Shown here: one piece after another, positions 8,599-17,925 of the stretch | Layout: each line of letters starts with the position of its first letter | Numbering within the stretch: the first letter of the stretch is position 1 | Assembly (NCBI RefSeq): GCF_016718685.1 | Contig: NZ_JADKCX010000155.1 | Coordinates: 62,001-126,000 of the forward strand | Direction of reading: 5' to 3' | From: Haliscomenobacter sp. | GTDB taxonomy: Bacteria > Bacteroidota > Bacteroidia > Chitinophagales > Saprospiraceae | Length of the DNA: 64,000 bases | The notes under the pieces: generated by a model | The model's input: only the letters and a program-made list of their open reading frames with translations | What the model was told of the DNA's origin: nothing | The model's database searches: none | Translations under genes and position numbers: made by a program

Positions 8599-10064
8599 AT
8601 GAAATTGCTGATGAATCTTTCAATGTTGTTGTTGGTCTTCGGGATAAGTTCAACTGCTGCACTCGCTCAATACGACGATGTGTACTACGATCCTGAACGA
8701 AACAACAGCCGTACTTCCACGGATCGCCGCCAAGTACAACCAAAAACTACGCCTACCTACGCCGAAGAGCAAAACTACGACGAAGGGTACGATGATGAAG
8801 AATACGACTACTATTACACATCCCGCATTCGCCGGTTTCACCGGCCGTATACTGGGTTCGATTATTTTGACCCCATCTATGTAGATGCGTACTATTACGA
8901 TGCTTTTGCACGTCCAGGAGTAACCGTGCTCATCTATGATGATCCATTCGGTTATTACAGCTTCAATCGTTTTAGCCGCTTCAACCGCTTCAACAATTTT
9001 AATTCTTTCGGGGGTGGTTTCAATCGCTGGAACCGCTGGAACTCCTTTGGGTCTTATGATCCATGGTTTAGTCCGGGCTTGTCCTTTGGATTGGGCTGGA
9101 ACCGTTGGAACAATTTCGGCGGGTTTAACAACTGGAACTCCTGGGGGGGATATGGTAATTCCTACTACGGAGGCAACAGCTGGTTCTCTACGCCAACCTG
9201 GGGTAATAACTACTACTACAACAACGTAAATTATTATTCCAATAACAACAACGGCAACAACAACGACAACAACCGCAACATCTACTACGGGCCACGTACG
9301 GGTGGTGGTGGTGTAGGTACTCAACCGGGTATCGACAATCCAAATGGTCGTTCACCACGTTTAACCAATGGTCCGGATATCAAATCGAATCCTGCGAATC
9401 CGGTGAATCCTGGAGTATCCAGACCAGACTACAGTGGAGGCCGCAAACTGGATGAAGCACCAGCTTATGATCGCGACAGAACTGTACCCGGTGCAGGCAA
9501 TCCGCGCGTCATTACGGATACGGAGCGCCGCACCCTACGAATCCTGCGACTCCAGAGAACTATGATCGCTACCGTGACGCACGGGAAAACCTCAATCGTC
9601 CGGATTACAACACGACTCGTCGCCCGGAGGTAAGTGACCCATTTAGTGGCGGTCGTCGTCCTACGGTACAAGACAATAGCCGTGCGCGCACCATTGAAAC
9701 GCCTGAGCGCAGCTATAGTGACCCACGCAACAGCACAGTTCCCCGTACCAACTCGGCACCACGTTCGTTAGACAACGGATCATTGGAGCGTTCGCGGAGT
9801 TACACGCCTGATCGTTCTTACGAGCGCAGCCGTGAAACCCCAAGATCCTATGATACCCCCCGCAACACTCCTTCGCCAAGCAATAGTTTCCCCCGCTCCA
9901 ACAACAGCTTCGACTCTGGTCGCTCTAACTCAGCACCACGGAGCATCGACAGCGGTGGTAGTTCAAGTGGAGGCAGTCCTAGTGGAGGCAGTTCTAGTCC
10001 TAGTGGCTCAGGCTCTTCTTCCGGTGGTAGAAGTTCTTCTTCTTCTGGCGGCAGACAAAACTAA
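8599..10064 (+). CDS. Secreted Tyr/Asn/Gly-rich low-complexity protein, one frameshift
   Basis: No family recognised. From ATG 8599 it opens with a signal peptide (MKLLMNLSMLLLVFG, cleavage near ALAQ) and an acidic Tyr-rich part (DEGYDDEEYDYYY). Then come about 110 residues of Phe/Asn/Arg/Trp repeats (RFNRFNNFN, NRWNRWNSFG, GWNRWNNFGG), an Asn-rich run, and a C-terminal Arg/Ser/Pro-rich half ending in Gly-Ser repeats (SSGGSPSGGSS). The reading frame changes at a CCC run (9533-9535). One more C would join the frame up to residue 311 to the frame that ends at 10064, giving about 488 residues. The composition continues smoothly across the joint, so this is one gene. A surface or matrix structural protein is possible. 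Confidence 0.7.
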
Positions 10065-10175
10065 TCTGGTTGAACTGTTTATAGTTATTTGACCAGGCCT
10101 TAAATAATTGGGAGGTGGAGATCGGGTTCGCTGGTGTCCACCTTTTTTTATCCTCGGTTTTTAAAAATCTCTTCT

Positions 10176-11669
10176 ATGAAGCGTAATTCGCAAACCCGCA
10201 TTGTAGCGTGGAGCGTCTTCTTCTCGCTAATGACTACTATGCTTTTCGCTCAAAATGTTGGTGATGCCGTTCGTTATTCTCAATTCGAATACGGAGGTAC
10301 TGCCCGTAATATTGGGGTCGGCAATACCATGGGGGCAATCGGTGCCGACATGTCGGCAATCAGTAGTAACCCGGCTGGTTTAGGGATGTTTCGTCGTTCA
10401 GAATATACCATCACCCCCAGTTTATTGTCAAACAATACCAATTCACAATTGCTGAGTGGCCGAAACAATCCCGTGATTGCGGACACCCGCACGGCGTTCA
10501 ACCTACACAATTTTGGGGTGGTATTTGCCACACGGCCATTGTCGGCCAACTGGATCAATCTGAATTTTGGCATCTCGGTAAACCATTTGGCCAATTTCAA
10601 CCGGGCCTTTACCTATCAAGGACGTTCACAAGGTTCCTTGTCTCAGCGCTTCCAGGAACTGGCCAATGGCGGAGAAGGCATCGAAGGATTTGAAACCGGC
10701 CTGGCTTATGAAGCCAGTTCTATCTATGATTTTCCCGAAGATGGGTTTTACGATGTTGATTATGATTCTAACCCAATAGCAAACCTGAGCCGCGGGCAAA
10801 CCTCATTCAGTCGAGGATCCTTGTCGGAAGTCAGTTTTTCCTTTGCGGGCAACTATGATGACAAGTTCGCCTTCGGAATTTCACTAGGAGTGCCCATCGC
10901 CAATTATTCTTCTGAGAAAATTTATACCGAACGCGACGACAGCACGGCAGCAGGTGGCGCAATTGACTATTTCAGCGATTTAGAATACCGCGAACAATTG
11001 AGGACTAGTGGTACGGGCGTCAATGCCAAGATCGGGGTGATCATCAAACCCAATCAAATTTTACGCCTGTCCGCAGCCGTCCATACGCCCACGATCTATG
11101 CCCTGAACGATGATTACAACTACCGTTTGACCAACAATTATTACGAAGACCGCCGGGAGCAAGGTGCTTTTCTGGGCAAAGAAGCCATTCGGGAGGGCAC
11201 TTTTGAATACACCCAAACTACCCCTTGGCGCATCATGGCGGGAGCTGGTTTGATCATTGGTAAAAGTGGCTTCATCAGTACAGAAGTAGAGCATGTAAGC
11301 TACGGTAGCAACAAATTTGGCTATGACGAATACCAAGATGCACAAGACGAAATAAATGGCGAAATCAAGGATCAACTCCGTTCGGTAACCAATGTCCGCA
11401 TTGGCGGCGAACTGGTTTTTGATGCCCTGCGGTTTAGAGCAGGTTACGGCATTCTGCCTTCCTTGTTCCAAAACGACGATACCCGCGGCACGGTCATCAG
11501 CGCTGGAGTCGGCTTCCGAAAAGATGAATACTACCTGGACTTGGCCTATCGACGCACCTCTGTTACGGAGACTTATTATCCTTACATTACCGCAGATGCA
11601 CCACTGCAAGAGGTGGAACACGAATATAGTTTTGGAAATATCGTTTTTACGCTTGGCGTAAAATTTTAA
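10176..11669 (+). CDS. OmpP1/FadL/TodX family outer-membrane transporter
   Basis: 497 residues from ATG 10176. A signal peptide (SVFFSLMTTMLFAQN) precedes the family's N-terminal segment GGTARNIGVGNTMGAIGADMS, followed by SNPAGLGMFR. The remainder is alternating beta strands ending in FTLGVKF, a C-terminal aromatic as expected for an outer-membrane barrel. FadL-like porins pass hydrophobic compounds across the outer membrane; the substrate here cannot be read from sequence. The frame extends 14 codons further upstream, but 10176 places the signal peptide correctly. It follows the Tyr/Asn-rich gene by about 110 bases. Confidence 0.9.
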   Translation: MKRNSQTRIVAWSVFFSLMTTMLFAQNVGDAVRYSQFEYGGTARNIGVGNTMGAIGADMSAISSNPAGLGMFRRSEYTITPSLLSNNTNSQLLSGRNNPVIADTRTAFNLHNFGVVFATRPLSANWINLNFGISVNHLANFNRAFTYQGRSQGSLSQRFQELANGGEGIEGFETGLAYEASSIYDFPEDGFYDVDYDSNPIANLSRGQTSFSRGSLSEVSFSFAGNYDDKFAFGISLGVPIANYSSEKIYTERDDSTAAGGAIDYFSDLEYREQLRTSGTGVNAKIGVIIKPNQILRLSAAVHTPTIYALNDDYNYRLTNNYYEDRREQGAFLGKEAIREGTFEYTQTTPWRIMAGAGLIIGKSGFISTEVEHVSYGSNKFGYDEYQDAQDEINGEIKDQLRSVTNVRIGGELVFDALRFRAGYGILPSLFQNDDTRGTVISAGVGFRKDEYYLDLAYRRTSVTETYYPYITADAPLQEVEHEYSFGNIVFTLGVKF

Positions 11670-11671
11670 AA

Positions 11672-11730
11672 AGAGATGAAAGATGAAAGATGAGAGAGGC
11701 ACTGAGTTTATCTTTCATCTTTCATCTTTT
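11672..11730. repeat. Palindromic word repeat, GATGAAA type
   Basis: AGATGAAAGATGAAAGATGA on the left and ATCTTTCATCTTTCATCTTTT on the right around the loop GAGAGGCACTGAGTTT. The period is 8 bases. It sits exactly in the convergent gap between the OmpP1 gene and the serine hydrolase gene, so it could also serve as a two-way terminator. Confidence 0.85.
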
Positions 11731-13650
11731 CTAATAACGTTCCCAATCCACCAATTCCATCCCCTGCTTGGCCAGGCTTTTTCCTTTGCGCTCCTGCGTA
11801 CAATAGTTGATTTCACGCAGCAATTGGTACTTGTCTTTTTCCTGTCGCCACACGCCAGACCAATATTCTTTGCTGTTAAGGGTATATACTTCGATGTCGT
11901 GGAGTTGTAAACCTTGTGCATTCAACTCCGTATTTTTTTGCACAAAAGCCTCACTGGTCAAGGATTTAAAAAAGGCATGGCTATCATTTCCGGGAACAAA
12001 TACGCCTGCCCATTGTCTTTTTTGACCATTCCAATAGGTTTTAAAATCGGCCAGGCGTTGCCCCTTGCGGTTTAGTTCTTCATATTTTTTCTGAAAAGGG
12101 TCAGCTTCCAAACCTACTACAAAAGTCGCCTTGGGCGCATTTTGCGCCACGACCCCCGCCCAGAGGCGACGATTGCTAGCAATATAAGTTTCTATATCGA
12201 TCAAATGCGCGCCCGTTTTGGCCAGGGCATTCACCTTTAATTGAAAACTATCCAGACTTTGGTGGGCAATGAATTGGGCTTTTAAGGCATTTTGCTGGAA
12301 TACACCATCCCAACGGCGCACATTTTTTTTGTCGAGGTAAGAATCGGCATCGCTGAGGTTGTAGCCCAGGCTGCTCAAATGATTTGCCTCGGCTTGAAAC
12401 TGTCGGGTTCCGTATCCTTTACGCAGTATTTGGGGCTGCGTTCCTTCTTGCCACACCCCCAGGTACCGATACCCGGATTTAGATTTTTCATTACAATTGC
12501 GCACATATTCTTGCTCTTCAACCTCCACACCCAGTTCTTTTAATACTTTCAGTGCGATGAGTTCGGGTTCCGCCCATTCGGAATTACACATTACACCTAC
12601 CCCGATTTTTAATTCAGGATACATGATGAAAATGGTTCGGGTTTTGTTTTGACTCCCGGCGTGCCCCACGCGTAAGTTTTTTCCCTCGCCCCTAACGTCA
12701 AATCCAAAAGCATAATCAGCATCGGGTTGTTTGCTCCAGAGTTGTTCAAAACTCTCTTTGGTGAGCAACTTGTGTTCCATTAAGCCACGAATGTAATTGC
12801 CGAGGTCACCAATGGTAGATTGAAACCCACCGCCCGATAGTTTCCAACTGATGTCGTCATCACGGCGGGTTTGGATGTCGCAATCACTATCGAGATAATA
12901 ACCCGACACTTCATTGGGGTTGTTGTTGAAGAGGTAATCCACCTCCAGCGTATTCATTTCAAAAGGTTTACGAATCAACTTCGTTGACCAAGCCGAGATA
13001 ACCCAGCCCTACGCTGTTTTTGCCGATTTGATCCAAGGTCGCTCCCGCCAGGATAAAACCAAAAGTTGAGTACATAAAGCGCTCACCGGGTTGAAAATCG
13101 AGGGGAGCCTCCCTGAAAAATGTCTACCGTGGCTTTGGCATTAAAGGTATCACGCGAAGGATAACTCAACAATCGTTTGCTCCATTGGGGATACAGCCGG
13201 TTCATTTCGGTGTAATGCCCCAGCCCACTGCGGTTTTGGAAAAGATACTTGAAGTTTCACCATCGGGAAAGGGTATTCAGGAAGGTAGGTTGACACCGAG
13301 CTTTCCAGATCCAGCAATTTTTCTTCCTGGAGCTTGAATGCTACCAATGAGGTGATGGACTTGGACATAGAAGCCCAACGAAAGACTGACTCGGTAGTAA
13401 CCGGGCGCAAGGTCTCCCAATCTGCGTATCCAAAACCTTTGGAATAGATTATTTTTTCATCGCGCACGACGGTAACCGCCATTCCAATGACTTCCTGTTC
13501 GCTGCGCTGCTGTTCGATTACCGTATCCAGGCGGAAAAACAGGCTGCTGTCTCGATTGAAAAACCTTATTTGTGCGTTGAGTGAGAGGAAGCTGATAAAA
13601 ACAAAGTAAAGCAGGAATGTGATTCTCGGGAAATAATTAAGACAACTCAT
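11731..13650 (-). CDS. Serine hydrolase (class C beta-lactamase fold) with C-terminal tandem repeats, frameshifted
   Basis: About 640 residues once the frames are joined. Signal peptide MSCLNYFPRITFLLYFVF from ATG 13650. The hydrolase domain shows SMSK (the SxxK nucleophile motif) near residue 105, SGLGHYTEMN, the YST motif (FMYSTFGFILAG, YxN-like) and GHAG near the end of the domain. The C-terminal 250 residues are five copies of a roughly 50-residue repeat with W..GV and L...G..L.D.ETY signatures, resembling the bacterial tandem repeat domain found on some beta-lactamase-like and glycine-rich-peptide hydrolases. The frame breaks near 13250, 13105 and 12980; all pieces are in order and conserved. 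Probably a secreted peptidase, amidase or esterase. Confidence 0.75.
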
Positions 13651-13684
13651 TGTTCGTTTGCATTTTGAGGACAAAGGTACGAAA

Positions 13685-13724
13685 GAGTTGAGAAGTTGAC
13701 GCGTTGAAGCGTTGAGGGGTGAGA
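13685..13724. repeat. One-armed GTTGA word run
   Basis: GAGTTGAGAAGTTGACGCGTTGAAGCGTTGAGGGG upstream of the serine hydrolase on the minus strand. The words match the arms of the 39.7 and 48.2 kb elements, but no complementary arm follows. Confidence 0.5.
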
Positions 13725-13773
13725 ACTTAGCCGTTTTCTTTTTAGCTTTGATCCTACACTTTGGGAATATTGT

Positions 13774-14699
13774 ATGCGACAACTCGATAAATTTAGGATC
13801 TATTACAACCATACCATTCATCCGGAATTGATGCGGATGGAACGCAAGCGGATTAGGTTACTGCGCTTGTTGATTTTATCCGGTTTGCTGTTGTTGGGTG
13901 TCGTGTTGTTTGAGTTTTATGTCAACATCCTCCTTTTTACGCTGGTATTGGCCATTCCAATTGTGTTTTATCTGCTGTTTTTGAGTTACCGCATCCGTAA
14001 GTTTTTACAAACGTTTAAGCCCAATGTGATGAAATTGGTGCTCAATTTTCTTCAAGAGGAACCCAATATCGGCCAATTGAAGTATGAGCCGGAAAGATCC
14101 ATCCCTCAAAAAACATTTTTTGAAAGCAAACTCTTTGCCTGTAAACCCATCATTTTTGAAGGAGAAGACTTCATCAGTGGACGGGTCGGGGAAATGGACT
14201 TTGATTTGTGTGAATTGACGGTTGAAGAAGAAGCCACCGTAGGAACAGGGTTGCAGAATGTATTCAAAGGTATCTTTTTGCACGCCATTTTTCCCGAAGA
14301 AACTTACGGACAGGTCGCCTGTTGGCCTCGACACCTCAAGCATTTTTTTCTGCGTTCGATCAAGGAATTTACCTGGTTGGATGCCTACAATATGGACGAC
14401 GAAATCCTTTACGAGCCTTTTCGGGAAATGTTTGTAACTTATGCTTCCATGAATACACATGTGGCCGGAATTCTTTCCGAGCCCATGCAGGAATCCGTTG
14501 TTGATTATTGCCACGCCACAGGAAAAGAACTGTATTTTTCTTTTTGGGTAAACATATTTTTCTGGCTGTCACCGAGCCACGCGACATGATGGAACCCTAC
14601 ATTTGGAGGTCCAACCTCAGTTTTGAACTCATTCGCAGTTTTTTAGAAGACGTATCGCTGTTATTGGCCATTGTTGAAGACTTTGATAAAACACATTAA
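13774..14699 (+). CDS. DUF3137-like membrane protein, one frameshift
   Basis: About 308 residues after joining. Two membrane helices lie at about 26-65 (LLRLLILSGLLLLGVVLFEF and ILLFTLVLAIPIVFYLLFL), followed by a soluble domain resembling DUF3137 (a family of unknown function). It includes KLFACKPIIFEGEDFISG, FKGIFLHAIFPEE and, after the break, FLGKHIFLAVTEPRDMMEP. The break is in the T run at about 14537-14545: one extra T restores YFSFLGKHIF and the frame to the stop at 14699. The downstream TraB/GumN gene starts at the next base, so the two are probably co-transcribed. Confidence 0.65.
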
Positions 14700-15530
14700 A
14701 TGAAAAAAGCAATCACTGCTGTCATGTTCGTTTTGGGCTGCTGCTGGGTTTATGCCCAAAATGCGGCTGAACACATTCCTTTGGAAAAATCCTTGATGTG
14801 GGAAATCAAAGGAAAAAACCTCAATCAAGCCTCCTTTTTGTATGGAACCATCCATATGATCGGGAAAAAGGATTTTTTCCTCACCGAGGGCACCAAAAAA
14901 TCCTTCGACCGGGCCAAACAGGTCACTTTTGAAATTGACATGGAAGAAATGAGCGACATCATGAGCCTCATCCCGTTGCTGATGCAATCGTTCATGAAAA
15001 ACGATACCACCTTACGTGATTTATTCAGTGTGGAGGATTATGCGCTGGTTGAAGCCCATTTCAAAAAAGTAGGCCTTCCGTTGATGTTTTTGAACCGCAT
15101 CAAACCCATGTTTTTGTCGGCAATGGATCCTAAAGCAATGGCTGGAGGAGATGGGCAAAAAGAAGACATTGTATCCTACGAAATGGAGTTTTTAGAAATG
15201 GCCCAGGCACAAAAAAAACCGGTTGAAGGGCTGGAAACTGCGGCATTTCAGATGAGCATGTTCGACAGCATTCCCTACAAAGTACAGGCTCAAATGTTGC
15301 TTGAAAGCATTAAGGGCGGAACAGAATCTAGTGATTCCCAATTTGACCAATTGGTTGAAATCTACAAACAGCAGGACATTCAAGCCATGCAAGAGATGAC
15401 TGCCGAAGACGGCGAAACCAGCAATTATACCGATCTGCTGTTGGTGAACCGCAATCGCAAATGGATCCCCGTTATGGAAAAAATGATGTTGGCACAATCC
15501 ACTTTTTTGCCGGGTGGGCGGCAGGGGTGA
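14700..15530 (+). CDS. TraB/GumN family protein, damaged C-terminus
   Basis: 276 residues as read. Signal peptide AITAVMFVLGCCWVYAQN. The family's first motif is clear (SFLYGTIHMIGKKDF), as is KPVEGLETAAFQMSMFDSI. The family normally ends with a second motif (VGAGHLxG..GV..LLR..G), but here the frame stops at 15530 just after STFF. Over 15505-15640 pieces of that motif can still be read in shifting frames (VISL, RAAGFYT, SVAQTSA), so the end is broken by several indels or substitutions. The domain resembles metal-dependent proteases of the Tiki type; the function in bacteria is unknown. It directly follows the DUF3137 gene. Confidence 0.75.
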   Translation: MKKAITAVMFVLGCCWVYAQNAAEHIPLEKSLMWEIKGKNLNQASFLYGTIHMIGKKDFFLTEGTKKSFDRAKQVTFEIDMEEMSDIMSLIPLLMQSFMKNDTTLRDLFSVEDYALVEAHFKKVGLPLMFLNRIKPMFLSAMDPKAMAGGDGQKEDIVSYEMEFLEMAQAQKKPVEGLETAAFQMSMFDSIPYKVQAQMLLESIKGGTESSDSQFDQLVEIYKQQDIQAMQEMTAEDGETSNYTDLLLVNRNRKWIPVMEKMMLAQSTFLPGGRQG

Positions 15531-15735
15531 TGCTGTTGGGGCCGGTTAAAGGTGAGCCGGCGTGATTAGCCTTATTGAGAGCCGCAGGTTTTTACACGTG
15601 TTTGACGTCCGTAGCTCAAACAAGTGCATGAGGAAAACCATTTAGACCAAGCGCCCCGTTAACAGATTGAGCAAAATCAATATCTTGCCTGATTTCGCTC
15701 AGTGTCGCGTTTTTTTTCTGCGGGTAATTTGGGTT

Positions 15736-16707
15736 ATGAAATTAATTCAGGTTCAACAAAACAATGCAGATATGTCCGCGATGAAAGAACAGGAAGTCAG
15801 CAGGCTAGCATCGAGTTCCTTGGAAGTCGATTATTTGCTGGTCGCTTTGGAAATGGGCAAAGCAGATGAGTCGGTGCTGCATTTTGTACATTTCCTGACC
15901 CAAACACTGCCCCTTAAAGGGATTACTTTTGTGCACGTTTTGCCTAAAGTTGATTTGTTTTTCAATGATTTTACTCAAAACATGCAAAATCTGATCAAGA
16001 ACTACGGCCATCAGGACGAAGTACTTGAAGAGATGCGCAATAAAGTGTCCTCATTTATAAATGCCGAAAACGGTCCACGCTTGCATTTTTCCATCCGGGA
16101 AGGCAATCCGCTGGAAGAGGTTTTGCAGGAGGCGCGACTTTCCGGGGCGGACTTGCTCCTGGTGGGACAACGTTCAGGTACGGGTAATCACGGGATTCTT
16201 GCCCGCAATTTGGTTCGAAAATCAGTTGGCCATACCCTGATCATTCCTGAACAAAGCCAGGCTCAACTCAAGACCATCGTGGTTCCGGTCGATTTTTCAC
16301 CACACTCGGTACGTGCACTGGAAACGGCCATCAACCTCAATCGGAGTTTGTCTGAAAAAGCCAAAATCATTTGTGTAAATATTTTTGAATTGCCTGCCGT
16401 GTTTTCCTATAAGGTACGTCATTCTTATGAAGCCCTCAAACAAGTGATGGAAGAAGACCGGAAGGCCGCCTTTCAGGATTTCATCAATACCTATGCAAAA
16501 GAGGAACCCAATGTTGAAATGGAGTTGATCGAGCAGGGATATGGCAATGTTGGTCCCTATTTGCACCAATTCTGTGAAGACCGCCATGCCGATCTGATTG
16601 TACTTGGAGCCAAAGGGCATTCAAAGGTTGAATTGTTGCTCTTGGGTAGTGTTACGGAAAAATTATTGACCTTGAACCAAACCATTTCCACTTTGGTAGT
16701 GAAATAG
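15736..16707 (+). CDS. Tandem universal stress protein (two UspA domains)
   Basis: 323 residues from ATG 15736; ATG 15772 is a good alternative, and the frame is open to 15667. The first Usp domain (about 35-170) is divergent and ends ADLLLVGQRSGTGNHG. The second (about 175-323) begins TIVVPVDFSPHSVRALE and ends with GAKGHSKVELLLLGS, which fits the ATP-binding G-2x-G-9x-G-S pattern exactly. The first domain lacks that pattern. Cytoplasmic. Usp tandem proteins are linked to stress and growth-arrest survival; the exact role is unknown. It stands alone, with about 200 bases of damaged or noncoding sequence upstream. Confidence 0.88.
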   Translation: MKLIQVQQNNADMSAMKEQEVSRLASSSLEVDYLLVALEMGKADESVLHFVHFLTQTLPLKGITFVHVLPKVDLFFNDFTQNMQNLIKNYGHQDEVLEEMRNKVSSFINAENGPRLHFSIREGNPLEEVLQEARLSGADLLLVGQRSGTGNHGILARNLVRKSVGHTLIIPEQSQAQLKTIVVPVDFSPHSVRALETAINLNRSLSEKAKIICVNIFELPAVFSYKVRHSYEALKQVMEEDRKAAFQDFINTYAKEEPNVEMELIEQGYGNVGPYLHQFCEDRHADLIVLGAKGHSKVELLLLGSVTEKLLTLNQTISTLVVK

Positions 16708-16763
16708 TAGAAGTCCCCAAAGCTTTATGACCGAGCAACGTCCTGTTTATAAAGTCTAGTAGG

Positions 16764-16795
16764 TTTGGTTTTTCAAATGGAAGCCCCTACTTTTG
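16764..16795 (+). promoter_or_regulatory. Bacteroidota-type promoter for META lipoprotein gene
   Basis: TTTG 16764-16767, 20 bases, TACTTTTG 16788-16795: a full match to the consensus. The expected transcription start is near 16801-16803, past the ATG at 16799. The next in-frame ATG at 16814 is therefore the likely start, and the leader is only about 12 bases. Confidence 0.7.
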
Positions 16796-16813
16796 CGCAT
16801 GAAAATCGATACC

Positions 16814-17824
16814 ATGCGCACCTATTCTTTTTATATCTGTTCTTTTTTGCTGTTTGCCAGCTTGATTTCGGGCTGTGTTAACAACAATATCCCCAAGGAA
16901 AAGCAACAAGTCGGCCTTGCCCAAACCCTGGATGGAACGGACTGGGATTTCTATATGATTGAAGAAAAGGGGAAAAAAGAAACTGCTCCTGCGGGTCTCA
17001 AAATAAACATGGCTTTTTTAGAGGGTAGATTGAATGGAATTGCTACTTGCAACAATTATTCAGCGCCCTATACTATTGTGGATGAAGAAATTAAAGTAGG
17101 CGAGGTTTCTGCGACAGAAAAATTCTGCGACAATGAAAATTGGGATGCCCGCTTTTTAAGTGCTGTTAAAACGGCGGCAACTTGTGAAGTGTCAGGTGAA
17201 CTTCTTACGCTTATTTGTACCAATGGAACCAAGCTGAGCTTCAGCAAACGCACCCTGGCCAGCATCACGGGTAGTGAAGCTGCCAATGCTGCTCCTTTGG
17301 ATGATTTGCTCAATTTGTTCCCCAATCTGGCCCCCAACCAGATGCACCTGTACAGTATTTTGGTGGGCACCAATATTGATGTTTATCCTTTTGTTGGAGA
17401 AACCATCCAACCCAATATGTACGAACTTTTTGATCCAAACAGCGCTTCTGTATTTCGACAAGCGACGATGCTTGGTGCCTATGCCATCGGCAAATTGGAA
17501 GACATGTACATCCTGAGGGTACCGGGAAATAAAGGATCAAACTCGATTACTTTGTACACACTCAAAGGCAACAAACTCGTGGTTGAAATGCCCTTGGCCT
17601 TGGCCAATGATGAACCTTCGGTAAACATCCAGCAGGATGCCTGGCTTAGGGATCTCGACAAGGATGGAAAAACTGAAATCATTGTGCGCCAGATCAGCGC
17701 TCCGGCAGGTGGGGTTGCGCAAGATGTCATTCGTGTTTTTGAAAAAACTGCCAATGGGTCTTATCAGCCTTCACCAAGGTTGCGGGTGCAGATCGGTGAA
17801 TATCCGCTGGAGAAGTTGAATTAG
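16814..17824 (+). CDS. META-domain lipoprotein
   Basis: 336 residues from ATG 16814, chosen because the promoter -7 box ends at 16795. Lipoprotein signal with lipobox LISGC. Residues about 35-145 form a META/HslJ-like domain (LDGTDWDFYMIEEKG, LNGIATCNNYSAPY, ATEKFCDNENWDARFLSAV, LTLICTNGTKLSF), known from E. coli HslJ and secreted Leishmania META proteins. The C-terminal half (about 165-336) has no recognised fold but contains WLRDLDKDGKTEIIVRQ, which looks like an FG-GAP/calcium-loop-type segment. Anchored in the outer or inner membrane. Convergent with clpX across a strong terminator. Confidence 0.78.
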   Translation: MRTYSFYICSFLLFASLISGCVNNNIPKEKQQVGLAQTLDGTDWDFYMIEEKGKKETAPAGLKINMAFLEGRLNGIATCNNYSAPYTIVDEEIKVGEVSATEKFCDNENWDARFLSAVKTAATCEVSGELLTLICTNGTKLSFSKRTLASITGSEAANAAPLDDLLNLFPNLAPNQMHLYSILVGTNIDVYPFVGETIQPNMYELFDPNSASVFRQATMLGAYAIGKLEDMYILRVPGNKGSNSITLYTLKGNKLVVEMPLALANDEPSVNIQQDAWLRDLDKDGKTEIIVRQISAPAGGVAQDVIRVFEKTANGSYQPSPRLRVQIGEYPLEKLN

Positions 17825-17862
17825 CGGGATTTTATTCGTCACTTGATGCCGATTGGCCCAAA

Positions 17863-17900
17863 AAAATAGGAAGTAAAACAACTGTCTTACTTCCTATTTT
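17863..17900. terminator. Two-way terminator hairpin
   Basis: A perfect 14-base stem AAAATAGGAAGTAA / TTACTTCCTATTTT around a 10-base loop, A-rich on one side and T-rich on the other. It lies in the convergent gap between the META lipoprotein gene and clpX and can act on both strands. Confidence 0.8.
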
Positions 17901-17925
17901 ATATTTTATCGGTATACTTTTACTG

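Noticed and set aside
8650..9324. Long minus-strand frame opposite the Tyr/Asn-rich gene
   Set aside because: It reads as Val/Ile-rich low complexity (VVVVVVAVVV), a mirror of the Asn/Tyr codon runs on the plus strand; it has no start context or domain.
9783..10064. A separate Ser/Gly-rich gene at 9783
   Set aside because: Its frame continues back to 9534, joins the upstream gene at a homopolymer, and has the same composition; treated as the C-terminus of one gene.
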